Shown: piece by piece, positions 49,040 through 59,757 of the stretch
How the letters are laid out: every line of letters begins with the position of its first letter
How positions within the stretch are numbered: the stretch's first letter is position 1
Assembly (NCBI GenBank): GCA_958295665.1
Contig: OY282560.1
Location: 311,407,236-311,471,235, forward strand
Direction of reading: 5' to 3'
From: Tipula vernalis
Taxonomy: Eukaryota > Arthropoda > Insecta > Diptera > Tipulidae
DNA: 64,000 nucleotides
Translations under genes and position numbers: made by a program
Notes under the pieces: generated by a model
What the model was told of the DNA's origin: nothing
Databases searched by the model: none
The model's input: only the letters and a program-made list of their open reading frames with translations

Positions 49040-49606
49040 TTTTCAAAAAGCCTAAGTGGTAAGTTGACCAGACATACCACTTTGTTGGGTATCATATATT
49101 TTTTGGGTCATAAGCTTTCGAAATATACTAATTAAAAACAAAAGTTGGGTAGGAAAAGATTAAAATATGATTCAGTTTTTGCATCTGTGCGTTTGTTTAA
49201 ATTTATTATGAATATGTGACTTTTTCGAACCTCAAGCAATCGGCGCAGATTTTGCGGTCAATTTTCTAGTCAGTACCAAATATTGGAGTCGGTTTTGAAT
49301 CAATGCAGATGGTGTAAAGAAACTGCAAAAAACTGCTCAGGCTCTATTCGTAAATTCCATTCTATAGAATTAATTTTTGAACGCAGTGCTTCATAATCTG
49401 CGCAGTTGAATGCATTTTTGAATCTACCCGACGGAAGACTAGTGGCTGATCCGGTGATATAAATTGCAATTTGAATTGATACAAATAAATTTATAGTTCG
49501 ATAACTTTTTTTCAAAATAATTTTTTAGAATAAAGCAAATCTACTATAAATTGAGTGACCAACAGCGTTCTAAAGTTTGTTAATTTCAATGATAAAGTTT
49601 GTCAAT

Positions 49607-50383
49607 AACTCAATTTGGCCAGGTGGTTTAGCGTCTATTGGAGGGGGGGAAGGGGGGCCAAAGTTGAGTAAATTAATCTACCAGCTCCGTAACCTTCCAG
49701 TAGGGTACGCATCACGTGAGCTGTTCTGGTCTTGTCATTAGGCAGCTACATGATGGGTACAGTTGTGTAAGGGATAACCTGTTCACAATTCGCAAGTGTA
49801 CGTGCTGCCTCCTCGTGGCAACCACTGGTAACTAAGGCCATTTGGCACATTTTTGGCCATTTGGCACAGGCTAAAGTATGACGCTAAAGGTGAAAAACCT
49901 TGACAAAAAACCCTAATCTAAGATGGAACAGCATATGCCGATGGATGAATGACTGATTGGTTAATCAGTCCAAAATATGCGGACTCTGGATATCAGGCAC
50001 CCTCCAGTTTTATTTAGCTTTCCTGTAGTAAAGCTGGGTGACCTACAGGCGATTGGCAATTGCCAGCAACTCGTAAGAGTAAAATCAAACGGAATACGGG
50101 GCAGGAGTAGGAAAATACGGGAGTGGGACAATCCTCTCGAAGTCCTTGGGCTCCTAGCGGAATTACATGCTGTAGTAAACATCGAGGAGGGAGAGCAATA
50201 AGCCCAGATAGTATGTATCATGTACCGGGAGGCAGTATTGTCAGGTTCATTAAGAACCTGAATATTGACTGGACGGATAATTAAGCAGGGTCCAGCACAA
50301 TAGATCTTTTAGGTTGCAGTGCGAGGTGGCTGATCGCCCGCATGGCCCTCCAATAATAATAATAATAATAACTCAATTTGGCC
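49607..50383 (+). mobile_element. (AAT)n-tailed retroposon with 14-bp target duplication
   Basis: AACTCAATTTGGCC flanks the insert exactly (49607-49620 and 50370-50383). The 749-bp insert is GC-richer than its surroundings and ends with about six AAT units (50352-50369). The tail follows GATCGCCCGCATGGCCCTCC, the style of 3' ends of I/R1-group LINEs. It encodes no recognisable domain. It is a severely 5'-truncated LINE or a SINE mobilised by such a LINE. Perfect target duplications indicate a younger insertion than most relics here. Confidence 0.85.
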
Positions 50384-50451
50384 AAAAATGTAGTTAAGTA
50401 AATCTGGCTTAGCATGGCAGAATGCAAATGTCATCGCTCCCCACTGTCAGA

Positions 50452-50910
50452 GACAATGGGGTCATCTATCTGAACTAATATTCTTGACCTTCAGGTCAAT
50501 TTTCAAGGTCATTTGAAGGTCAAGGCCATTTTTCAAATGGAAACTCCTATTTGTATGGAGGAGTGGGAAATTTTACGTCCGAATACTTATTTTCCATAAC
50601 CTACCAAGGTTACCGAAGGAATGTACTTTAGTTGTAATGCTTATGATTTGCTATACAAATTTAAAAAAACAAAAAAATTAAATTCTAAAAATACTATCAA
50701 ATTTTCATAGCCAATCATAAGCAGTATAACTCTTCAGATGACCTTGGGAGGTCATGGAAAATACATATTCGGACGTAGAATTTTTTACTCTTTTCGAATC
50801 TGGTAACACAAATAGGGGTTCCATTTAAAAAATGATATTGACCTTCAAATAACCCTGAAAATTGACCTGAAGGTCAAGGACATTAGGACAGATAAATGGT
50901 CCCCATTGTC
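50452..50910. mobile_element. Foldback/MITE of about 460 bp
   Basis: The left arm starts GACAATGGGGTCATCTATCT, then CTTGACCTTCAGGTCAATTT, TCGTCCGAATA-like and ACCTACCAAGGT words. The right arm (about 50700-50910) is its reverse complement, including GACCTTGGGAGGTCATGGAA and GACCTGAAGGTCAAGG. The centre is about 50 bp of AT-rich sequence. There is no coding capacity. CAGGTCAA and AGGTCA words make the arms themselves partly palindromic. Confidence 0.75.
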
Positions 50911-51398
50911 ATTGATATTTTTTGTCTAGTGTATGTCGATTTTTTCTATTTTCCGCAACAGTGCTTTTAGTAGATTTACTAGGCATGCGTCGTAGTTCAT
51001 GTTTATCTTCTCCGTTTCATCTACCTGCCGAAAGAGGCGTTTTCCTTTCTGTCAATAAAAATAGATGAAGTTGCTGGCGCTTAATCACTAGCATAAATGG
51101 CGCTTAAATGGCACTATAGCAAATCTCGAAAATTTTACTAATCGCGCTTAGCTAATCCTTAGTCCGCCAATAGTATAAGCCAACGGCGTAATTCGAATAA
51201 GTATAAAGCGCCGTAAAATGAATTTCTTTAATCACAAATTTTGGCAGCGTACATAAAGTTAAACCAAAATTATAAATTGACAAAAGATTATGAACAAAAT
51301 TACACCATGCCAAATTGTTAGTGTAAAACGCTAAAGAAAATTGAATTATTATATATCAATTATATTTGTGTCGATCACAATATACCTATCAACATTAA

Positions 51399-51567
51399 TG
51401 TTAACATCGAATCACGGATAAGATGGCCTGAAAAAGAAACACCACAATATCTATATTCAATAAAAATTACCAAGCAAAACAGGATCTATGTATATTCCAA
51501 AATAAGCAGCATCTTAAAAAACCCACATTATTTTGGAAAGAGCATAACCAACTTATCCATAGAAACA
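51399..51567 (+). repeat. 5' LTR of the BEL/Pao element, internally deleted
   Basis: The repeat begins TGTTAACATCGAATCACGG and ends TAGAAACA, identical in style to the 3' LTR at 56931-57198. It lacks about 100 bp present in the 3' copy, between AAGCAAAACAG and ATATTCCAAAATAAGCAGCA. LTRs hold the promoter and the polyadenylation signal. The deletion would be expected to damage the promoter of this copy. Confidence 0.92.
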
Positions 51568-51586
51568 TTGGCGCCGAAACAGGGAC
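51568..51586 (+). promoter_or_regulatory. tRNA primer-binding site of the BEL/Pao element
   Basis: TTGGCGCCGAAACAGGGAC directly abuts the CA end of the 5' LTR. It resembles the Lys-tRNA-type primer site of retroviral elements, where a host tRNA primes minus-strand DNA synthesis. Confidence 0.8.
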
Positions 51587-52150
51587 CTGAAATACTGGTA
51601 AATCTGAGGAGTATCTTGGAGCATACGGAAATACAGTGTATTCACCCATTTAATATCATCCGAATTACATAATACGCAACGTAAAGGAATTTACTTCAAC
51701 AAGAAGCTACTAGCAGATTCACGTGGAGCGAATAGCGATCAGCATTGTACCGTTAAGGCCTAACGGAAAAATCGTGAGTAGCACACTATTTAACAGTTAT
51801 TCCTAATACCTAATCATTAAAATAATCTGGCGAACGAATTAAATTATCAATCCAACATCTAAGCTGTGCCAAACGTGCATTTAGTGTAAGAATTATAAGC
51901 TACAACTTACCGTTGTAGAAGTTGTCAGTGAAATAACATTCATATAAATTAATGCCGCTAACGATTTATCCGATACCGCTACTTACCGTACAATTAGTGA
52001 CGTCATTCATACACGCACGCAACGGAGAGTCTAAAGAAGCAACGTGCCATAATAAAGGGCTCAATGACGAAGCAGCTAACATTTATAAGAGGGAATTTAA
52101 AGAATGTTAGTATGGAAGAGCTTTACGTAAAATAAGAGAGAACGCAGAAA
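51587..52150 (+). other. Leader between LTR and gag of the BEL/Pao element
   Basis: About 560 bp without a long open frame, between the primer-binding site and the first gag codon. This position normally holds the untranslated leader and packaging region. Confidence 0.6.
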
Positions 52151-53387
52151 ATGTTACAAGACTTCCAAGCAATTGAAAAGGCCATGCTGGATTTGGATAG
52201 CGAGGTGGAGTCGGATTTCTCAGAATTTGAAGACAACTATTATACTGTGCTTACTGGATTGACTGCCGTCATAAGAAAGCAAAGCCTTGTTGTACCCAAA
52301 TCGCCACATCTAGACAGCACCATAAATTCTACGCAACAGCAGACAATTGAAGTCAGATTACCAAAAATAAACATCCCAACATTTGATGGCGATTATATGC
52401 AATGGCAGTCATTTTTTGACATATTTACTTCGACGATCCGTGAAAGAGCCGGTTTGACGGCAACACAAAAATTGCAGTACCTGAGAGGACTTCTAAAGGG
52501 AGAGGCAGCAACATTTATTTGGCATCTTCCGGTAACAGACGCTAATTACTCCGAAGCTTTCCAGAAACTTAAACAAAGGTACGATAGGAAGCATCATACT
52601 GTCAACGCTTTTGTAAAGATGTATATTGAGCAACCTAGTATACAGCAAGCCAATTCTGCCAACATTAGAAGACTGGTGGGTGGACTAGATGAATCTATTC
52701 GAGGGCTCAAAGCATTGGGTTCAAATGCCGAAGGAAGGGATTCTTGGTTGATTTATATTGCCATAAATAAGTTGGACAATGAGACAAGATATATGTGGGC
52801 GCAAGAGACACCAGAGAAAGAGTTCCCAAACGTTCGAAGATTTATTAACGTTCCTTGGAAAATGTATTGACATGATCGAGTCAATAAAGGGATATACTAA
52901 AAAAAATAATCCAATCCGATCACGAGCAAGATGCCAAAAGTGCTTTCGAAAGCACCATACGTCATTACACGGAACATCGGGTGACGTAAATACAACTAAA
53001 GGCGATAATCTTGCGGGTGCACAGGTTCATGAAGCCATACTGTCAACATTTCAAGAAACTGATGAAGCCACAAAAATAAGCCAAGTGCAGACCTTGGCTG
53101 CAAAACAAGCAATTGCACAAACCATTTTGCCGACCGCGCTGATAAAGATTCAAGATGTTTGTGGCCGATTCCATACTTACCGCGCGCTGTTGGACTCTGC
53201 ATCTCAAGCTTCATTTGTATCCGAAGCATGTATCCACGAACTGAAACTCAATCGCGACAACAATCGAATTCTGGTGAAAGGACTAGGCGAAGCCAAAATG
53301 GGAACAACCAAAGGTTCCGTAGAAATAACCATTGCATCTATGGATGGTATTTCTGTAGTTGCAACGCAGGCATTAATTATCTCTTAG
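52151..53387 (+). pseudogene. BEL/Pao gag and protease region, frame-broken
   Basis: From 52151 a 239-codon frame runs through RLPKINIPTFDGDYMQWQSF, the typical gag block of Pao/BEL elements, and then KLQYLRGLLKGEAA. Near 52790-52870 the frame must shift to one that contains CQKCFRKHHTSLH, a zinc-finger-like remnant. It then reaches YRALLDSASQASFVSEAC (about 53178-53232), which has the layout of the Pao aspartic protease (A17-like), with Asp-Ser-Ala-Ser at the active site. The stop is at 53387. Intact BEL elements have one long gag-pol frame, so this copy is dead. Confidence 0.92.
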
Positions 53388-53389
53388 CT

Positions 53390-54845
53390 ATCCGAAATTC
53401 ATAGTCAATTTAATATCTCAGAAGTGGATATACAAATACTGAAAGAGTTAAAGCTAGTAGATCCAGGGTTTAACAAACGTGGTCATGTTGATGTGCTACT
53501 GGGAGCTGACGTCTTTTTTAAGGCACTAAGATCCGCCCGAAGTTTAAATCTGCCGAGTGGACTGACAGCCGTTAGAACTATTTTTGGTTGCAAACAGTAA
53601 CAGCTAATAACTTTAATCTTTTACTGGATATTGATAAATCCCTCCGCCAGTTCTGGGAAATTTAAGAGTTACCGATAACTGTAAAAGAAACGCCAGAAGA
53701 TCAGAAATGCGAGGAGCTCTTCCAATCAACCATCAAGCATGGCAAAGGAAATAAATTTATAGTGAAGCTGCAATTTAAACAAAATGAAAACTTGATTGGC
53801 ACAACATATAACGCCGCTCTTAATCGATTAAAGTCCATGGAGAAAAGGTTTGAACGAGATGAAGAATTTACAAAATTGTACAAGGCATTTATGATGGAGT
53901 ATGAACAGCTGGGCCATATGCAAAAGGTGCATTGGTGTAAACGGGGTACCAATAGTTACTATCTTCCACACCCTGGAGTATTGAAGGCAAGCAGCGAATC
54001 CACTAAACTTAGGGTTGTCTTCGATGCTTCCGCAAAATCATCCACCGGGCTATCATTAAATGATATGCTGATGGTTGGACCAACAATTCAGCCACCACTT
54101 ATTGAGATATTGCTAAGGTTTCGACAGTACGAATTCGTGGTATGCGGAGACATAGAGAAGATGTACAGGCAAGTGTGGGTAGACGAGAAGGGTATTCAAT
54201 ACCAAAATATTTTATGGCGACCTAACCCAAACCAACAACCTATTGCTTACCAGCTTACAACACTTACGTACGGTACGTTCTTAGCAACACGTTGTCTAAA
54301 GGAGGTTGGTGTTAAACTGCAATCAGTAGAGCCAAAGTTATCATGGGCAATATTGAATGATATGTACGTCGATGACATGATGACCGAAGCAAGCTCAATA
54401 ACGGAAGGCAAAAATTTAATAGCAAATGTAAAACGGACGTTTTAACCGACCAAACGGCGCAGTGGTTAAAGCTGCGACGGTTGGATCGGGAGGTACCGGG
54501 TTCGAATTCCGATAGGGGCGGGATGCAAAATGGATTTTTCATCATTTGATTATGATCGGTGATGAAGATGAACACATCTATGACTCCCTGTTGAGAGAGC
54601 AGAATCCATGGGCCGACCCACTTTTCATGTCAGCACTATAGGTTGGCATGAAGCAATGCAATGTGCAGATGGTTTATACAAAAAACGGGTCTATAGCCGT
54701 ACGTCCTCGATTTGGCAACTAATGCGAAAAGTAGGACGGTAAAAGTAAACTGCGAAAGAGTTGGGAGTGCCTTGAGCCCCAAAACAGATTGCATAGATTA
54801 AAAAAAAAAAAAAAAAAAAAACGGACGTTGGCAAATAATGGGTTT
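53390..54845 (+). pseudogene. BEL/Pao reverse transcriptase, split by a SINE
   Basis: After several shifts, a 227-codon frame (53762-54445) carries GTNSYYLPHPGVLK, KLRVVFDASAKSSTGLSLND, then the FVVCGDIEKMYRQVWV block with a catalytic Asp. It continues to LNDMYVDDMMTEAS with the YVDD active site of LTR reverse transcriptases. The frame is cut at 54441 by the SINE inserted at 54442-54817. After the SINE, the sequence resumes with the duplicated ACGGACGTT and continues GGCAAATAATGGGTTTCCAC, consistent with simple insertion into the gene. Confidence 0.95.
54442..54817 (+). mobile_element. tRNA-derived SINE with poly(A) tail and 12-bp target duplication
   Basis: The head resembles a tRNA gene. 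An A-box-like GGCGCAGTGGTTAAAGC (about 54457) is followed about 40 bp later by a B-box GGTTCGAATTCC (54499-54510), the internal promoter of RNA polymerase III. A 300-bp body and an A run of about 20 follow. AAAACGGACGTT flanks it at 54430-54441 and 54818-54829. This is the layout of a tRNA SINE moved by a LINE. It sits in the same orientation as the BEL pol gene it disrupts. No second full copy was noticed in the window. Confidence 0.9.
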
Positions 54846-55233
54846 CCACTTCGTAAGTTTATCACCAACAATCTGGAACTGCAATCATTCCTCTTTCTCC
54901 CAGAACCTCACATGGAATGACGAACTACCTGCAGAGATACTATCATCATGGCTAGCAATTAGAAGCGATATGAGTAATACTACTAAGATTAAAGTCCCAA
55001 GATGGCTACAAACAACCAACCAAATCATCTTGATTGGTTTTAGCGATGCAAGCGAACACGCTTATGCCGCAGTGATATATGCGGTAACACCCGACGGTCT
55101 TCTTAAATCACTCATAGTTATGGCCAAACCACGAGTAGCGCCAATCAAACAAATTAGTCTACCTAGACTAGAGCTAATGGGTGCCTTGCTGTTAGCAAAC
55201 TTGATGAAATTTGACTACATTTGTGGCCAATAG
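54838..55233 (+). pseudogene. BEL/Pao RNase H region
   Basis: One frame contains VPRWLQTTNQIILIGFSDAS, then EHAYAAVIYAV, RVAPIKQISLPRLELMGALL and LANLMKF. These match the DAS active-site block and the LPRLEL block of the Pao RNase H domain, which removes the RNA template after reverse transcription. It stops at 55233, and the region 55234-55640 is decayed linker with several stops (recognisable PTDIASRGTTVSEL near 55299-55340). Confidence 0.92.
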
Positions 55234-55640
55234 AGTTAGTGAAACAGTCCAAAAATATAAGAGGGAATACTGGTGCCATGTAAAGTCAAAAGACAATCCT
55301 ACCGACATCGCTTCTCGTGGTACCACGGTTAGTGAATTACCTCAAAATAAGTTATGGTGACACGGACCCTATTGGTTAACTGACGAAGAACAATTGAAAA
55401 GGCTTCAATTAAAGTATGTGCACGAAGGAGAAACCACCACGGAAGAGTTACGAACACCAAAAGTTGATGCATTCGTAGCATCAACCAATAGTGAAATGGA
55501 TAATTTCATAAGCTGATACTCCAGTTTTCACAAGATGGCCAAGGTATTGGCCCTTATAAGGCGGTATATCGATAACTTAAAAAATCAAACGACGAGCTTT
55601 AGAGAAGAAATCATGTAGAGACGAAATTTTAGCAGCCGAG

Positions 55641-56940
55641 ATGAGAATAATAAAAAACATACAACAATCCGTTTTCTTTACTGAATTGGATGCCCTTCGA
55701 AATAACCGCCCCTTGCCGCGACAAAGTAATTTAATAAGTCTATATCCATTTCTAGATGATAAAGGTGTAATTCGAGTAGGCGGCCGAATTCAAAAATCTT
55801 ATGCATCATTCAACACGAAGCATCCAAGCATACTACCAACGAAGCATCATGCAGTCAAATGTTTAGTGAGAGATGCGCATACGCTTTATAATCATCCGGG
55901 AGTGAGCTTACTAACAAGCATAATAAGGAGAAGATACTGGATCATAAAAGCCAAGGTATTATCCAGAGCAATTGTTCATAACTGAATTAACTGCATCAAG
56001 CATAATCCAAAATTGGGCAGTCAGATCATGGGTAATCTTCCAGCAGAAAGAGTCCAGTTGAATCAACCATTTCATAATATCGGTGTCGACTACTGTGGAC
56101 CATTCAAGGTTCAACCAACGAGAAGGAGAGGTCAGATACCCATGAAGGTGTACGTGTGCATATTTGTGTGCTTAAGCACAAAGGCCGTGCATATAGAAAC
56201 GGTATGCGACCTCACAACCGAAGCTTTCCTCGGATCACTGACACGTCTTACATCAAGAAGAGGGAGCTGTCATACGATATATTCCGACAACGCCACAAAC
56301 TTCGTCGGAGCAAATAATTACTTAAGGGAGCTGTTGCAGTTTTTAAAATCAAAGGCATCTAACATAGCATCGGCACTGCTAAAATACAAAATTGAGTGGA
56401 AGTTTATCCCGCTAGGGCCACCGCACATGGGAGGCATATGGGAGGCGGCAGTAAAGCATGCGAAAATTCACCTGGGAAGAGTTGTCGGGGATACGAAGTC
56501 AAGCAGAAGATGTCGATTGTCTAACTCCAGCACATTTTTTAATTGGGCGAGCCTACACGGACATTGCGGACGAAAATGTTGAAAATAAAAGCGTATCTCC
56601 AAACGCTAGATGGCAAATGGTAAAGCAGATGCAGCAGCGATTTTGGAGTAGGTGGCATCGAGGTTATCTCACTGTACTCCAAAAGAGAAATAAATGGATC
56701 ACCAAGTCTAACAACCTTGCTATCGATGACATCGTCCTAATTGCAGAGGTCAATTCATCATCAACATGCTGGGCACTGGCCAAGGTTGGCAAAAACACAT
56801 CCAGGAAGTGACGGCAAAGTACGGGTGGTAGATATACGAATAGCCAATTCCACCAAAATCATCCAACGACCTATCCATAAATTATGCAGACTACCTATCA
56901 ATGAATCATGGCGATTCATGACCGACGGAATGTTAACATC
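55641..56940 (+). pseudogene. BEL/Pao integrase, frame-broken
   Basis: Frame 55641-55985 carries RVGGRIQ, HAVKCLVRDAHTLYNHPGV and RRRYWIIKAK, the zinc-binding HHCC region (the Cys pair appears after a stop as NCIKHNP..). Frame 56013-56582 is the catalytic core: NIGVDYCGPFKVQP (first Asp), CHTIYSDNATNFVGA (second Asp) and PPHMGGIWEAAVKHAK (Glu), the D,D,E triad. A shift near 56470 leads to the last frame (to 56811) with LTPAHFLIGRAYTDI and a tryptophan-rich stretch starting ARWQMVKQMQQRFWSRW. The tail KVRVVDIRIANS continues to about 56910. Confidence 0.95.
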
Positions 56941-57198
56941 GAATCACGGATAAGATGGCCTGAAAAAGAAACACCACAATATCTATATTCAATAAAAATT
57001 ACCAAGCAAAACAGAAGTGCGATAATTAATAATAAAAAATATAAAATTGTATACGGTATTTCGTTTTATTTACCGTGTTTATTTTTTCCGGAGAATTTTT
57101 GGATAAGCGCAGATCAGTATCTATATTCCAAAATAAGCAGCATTTTAAAAAACCCACATTATTTTGGAAAGAGCATAACCAACTTATCCATAGAAACA
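56931..57198 (+). repeat. 3' LTR of the BEL/Pao element
   Basis: The 268-bp repeat runs from TGTTAACATCGAATCACGG to TAGAAACA. It holds the roughly 100 bp missing from the 5' LTR. Flanking pentamers are ATTAA on the left of the element and ATTAC on the right, a possible decayed 5-bp target duplication. Confidence 0.9.
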
Positions 57199-57850
57199 AT
57201 TACATTCATTGCAATTATTATATTTGTATCATTCAATCAGTAATTAAAATAAATAAATTAATAATATTTATTGTAAACTATAAGCTGAATAACTAAAACA
57301 AAAAATAAAACTCCAAAAATAGAACTCGTTGCTTATAGCAAACGCCCGCGTTTCATTAAAAAATATTTTAATTATTGATAAATTGACACTTTATAGTTAT
57401 AACAGACATGTTAATATTAGATGAGTTGCGAATTTTGAAGAAATGCATAGTACAAGAGAAATCATCGTTTAGCACATATTGTATGTATCATTACGGAAAC
57501 TAACCATTCGTTGTTTAAAATAAGCACCATCATCAACAGATTTCAAAGACTTTTACCATCAGTAAGTACCGTTCGTACATCATGCATTTGTATTTTATTT
57601 AGTCATCGCATTTTTCGATTTAGTCATCAGTGGCGTTGTAGAAATTTGTAATCACACCGTTTATTTTTCTTTCTTATTTAAAAAATAGGTTTGCTACGTA
57701 AACCATAATCTAAACCAAGACCTGCGGAATGGGTGTAAAATCAGATCAAAATTTTAACTGAAAGTAAACGACTACTGAGCAATCAAGTAACCTAATCTTA
57801 AACATATCGAATGTAAAAGAAAACGAAAAATCAGGCGCGAGACAAACTCA
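57199..57850. other. No recognised feature
   Basis: AT-rich intronic sequence between the BEL element and a gag-like relic. Short open frames continue from the element but show no family signature. Confidence 0.4.
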
Positions 57851-58235
57851 TTTTTTAGCGGCTTCAATCATTTCGTTGCCAGGATATTCCCGTCCAAACA
57901 TGCAGAGATTATAATGAATTCTGCTAGAGTAGTTCGGGACGAGGCCAAGTTCAATCACCTCGTTCAAAATTTAGACTAGTTTAAATTCCTCGAATCATTT
58001 TTATTTGTACGAATAAAATCGCGATTCATGTGTATATGCCATATGAGCGTAGAACAATCCGATCTGACAATTGATCTGGATAGGTTCCATTATGGAAAAA
58101 TCTTAAAACAGATCCAATGAACGATCAACTAAATCACAGAATTCGCAGAAAAATACACCGTGTTTGACAAAGAGCTGTTAGCTAAAAATTCACAGTATCC
58201 AGAGATGACAGCTGAGTGACAGAAGATGCACTTTG
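57850..58235 (+). pseudogene. Probable Gypsy-like gag capsid relic
   Basis: Shifting plus-strand frames read RIFPSKHAEIIMNSARVVRD (about 57886-57940), then EAKFNHLVQNLD, CICHMSVEQSDLTIDLDRF and TEFAEKYTVFDKELLAKNSQ. This order resembles the capsid part of insect Gypsy-type gag proteins (..DEAKFN.LVQNL..). The match is weak and nothing of pol follows, so the identity is tentative. Confidence 0.4.
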
Positions 58236-59715
58236 AAGAATTATCATCCTACGATAAAATTAAAATCGGGCTTTAATATGTTCCTAAAGCTGTCCTGTAT
58301 TCTTTTCAAGGATTTGAATAATATGTTGAAGTGAAGTGTATATAGGTTTAATTCGAGATATTTTTTATATCACCGATTATATCCGAGATATTTTTCATAT
58401 GTTAAAACCCTGAATAGTCTAATCATAAACAAATAGCTCCCCGAATCTAGATTGCTATAACTTTCTTAATTGTCATCCTCTTGAATATAATAAACATTCA
58501 TCATCACATCAAGCAAGCTGTATTATGACAAATATTCGGTTAATTACTCACACTAACTTATTTGATAATTACTTAAGTGCAATATCAAAAACAGTACTAA
58601 GTTATTCATCATTCTCTTATCTCAATTTAGCATAAAAAAAAAAAAAAACTCAATTAAGTCTATATGAAATCACATTTACCTTGAAATTTATATTTTAATT
58701 AGGGGATAGTATTACACGCGAAATTCTATTAACGCCAAAACACCAAAATTAATTTGGATATTAAATCCAAAAAATTCAATTTCCGCACGAAAGGGGAAAA
58801 AACATGTTTACGAGTATACTTTACGTATAAGAGTAGAAATTCTTGTACCAGGGTTAAATTGCCCAAAAGAGCAAAAACCGCTTAAAGCCATTTACTAAAT
58901 CAAGAAATACAAAATTTTAACCTTTTTAGAATTTTTGGTCGTATTTTTTTATATACAAAACAACAAAAACTTTGATCAATATATAAATTAAATTTGTTTC
59001 TTTTTTTCTTGCTGTTATATACTTAATTTGAATATAATGATGGTACCATTACACCACACGGGGCATATATTTATGTACACAAAAATGAACTTGACACAGA
59101 ACACAAAATTTAAAGCAAAAAATTTGTTGTTATCATTTAATTATAATCCAAAATTAGGTTACCATATATAGTATATTGGCTGTAATATAATTTATTCCCA
59201 AAGCTAGAATATTATTTTATTTAACCTAATTATTAAAGGTTGGTTTTAATTAGCGTAACCTGTACACATACGTATATATGTATGTAAATATACACAGACC
59301 ATATATTCCATAAAAATTTCCCAAAAAGCACATAAAATTTATTTAAATACATATATTTAGAAATTAAACGTATTATTATTTAAAAATAACAACAAAACCA
59401 AAATTAAAATTAAAATAAAATATGAACTATGATTATATCCTTTATCCTGGATTTATATAATCGTATTATTTACCTTTAAACATAGTTTATTATATTAAAC
59501 TATAGAATATGTAATAATTGTTAATAAAATATAAAAATCACACAATTTTCTAAAATAATTGAGATTTTTATATTTTAAATAGAGAAAAATAATTTTTCTC
59601 GTGATTTAATTTAAAATACCATTTTTTGTTAATTTAAATTTTATCTAATTTATTATTTATTAAAACTAATCTAAATATTTATTAAGAAAATTTTTTATAA
59701 AAATGAAAATCTCAC
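58236..59715. other. No recognised feature; AT-rich start of the SNAP25 giant intron
   Basis: On the minus strand this directly follows the exon donor at 59715. I see neither exons nor mobile elements. Confidence 0.45.
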
Positions 59716-59757
59716 CTCTTCACATAGTGACAGCATCCGTCTTGTACTTTCCAAGGA
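59716..59757 (-). CDS. Snap25: SNAP25 exon 3 equivalent (start of SNARE motif 1)
   Basis: This 42-nt exon encodes SLESTRRMLSLCEE, the conserved start of SNARE motif 1. Drosophila has Ala where this copy has the second Ser. It is bounded by TATAG upstream and GTGAG downstream on the minus strand, with phase 0 at both ends. The phase fits a preceding exon ending on a whole codon (..VADE in Drosophila) and any of the three 49-nt exons downstream. The length matches the corresponding vertebrate exon as I recall it. The preceding coding exon, with the N terminus, was not found up to position 64,000 and probably lies beyond the window. Confidence 0.94.

Larger units (their letters stand above)
14645..59715 (-). 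other. Snap25: SNAP25 giant intron (45 kb)
   Basis: On the minus strand, the donor GTGAG directly follows the exon ending at 59716, and the next SNAP25 coding sequence is at 14644. Everything between is intron as far as I can see, and it is packed with transposon relics on both strands. Long stretches without any recognised feature are 14.7-16.4, 19.1-20.4, 21.2-22.9, 25.0-27.0, 27.3-29.0, 29.3-29.9, 36.0-41.6, 45.4-49.6, 50.9-51.4 and 58.3-59.7 kb. These contain only AT-rich and low-complexity sequence with short chance ORFs. An unseen exon or nested gene cannot be excluded. Confidence 0.8.

Noticed and set aside
54442..54515. A tRNA gene
   Set aside because: The A- and B-box spacing is tRNA-like, but it is followed by a long body, a poly(A) tail and target duplications, so it is the head of a SINE.
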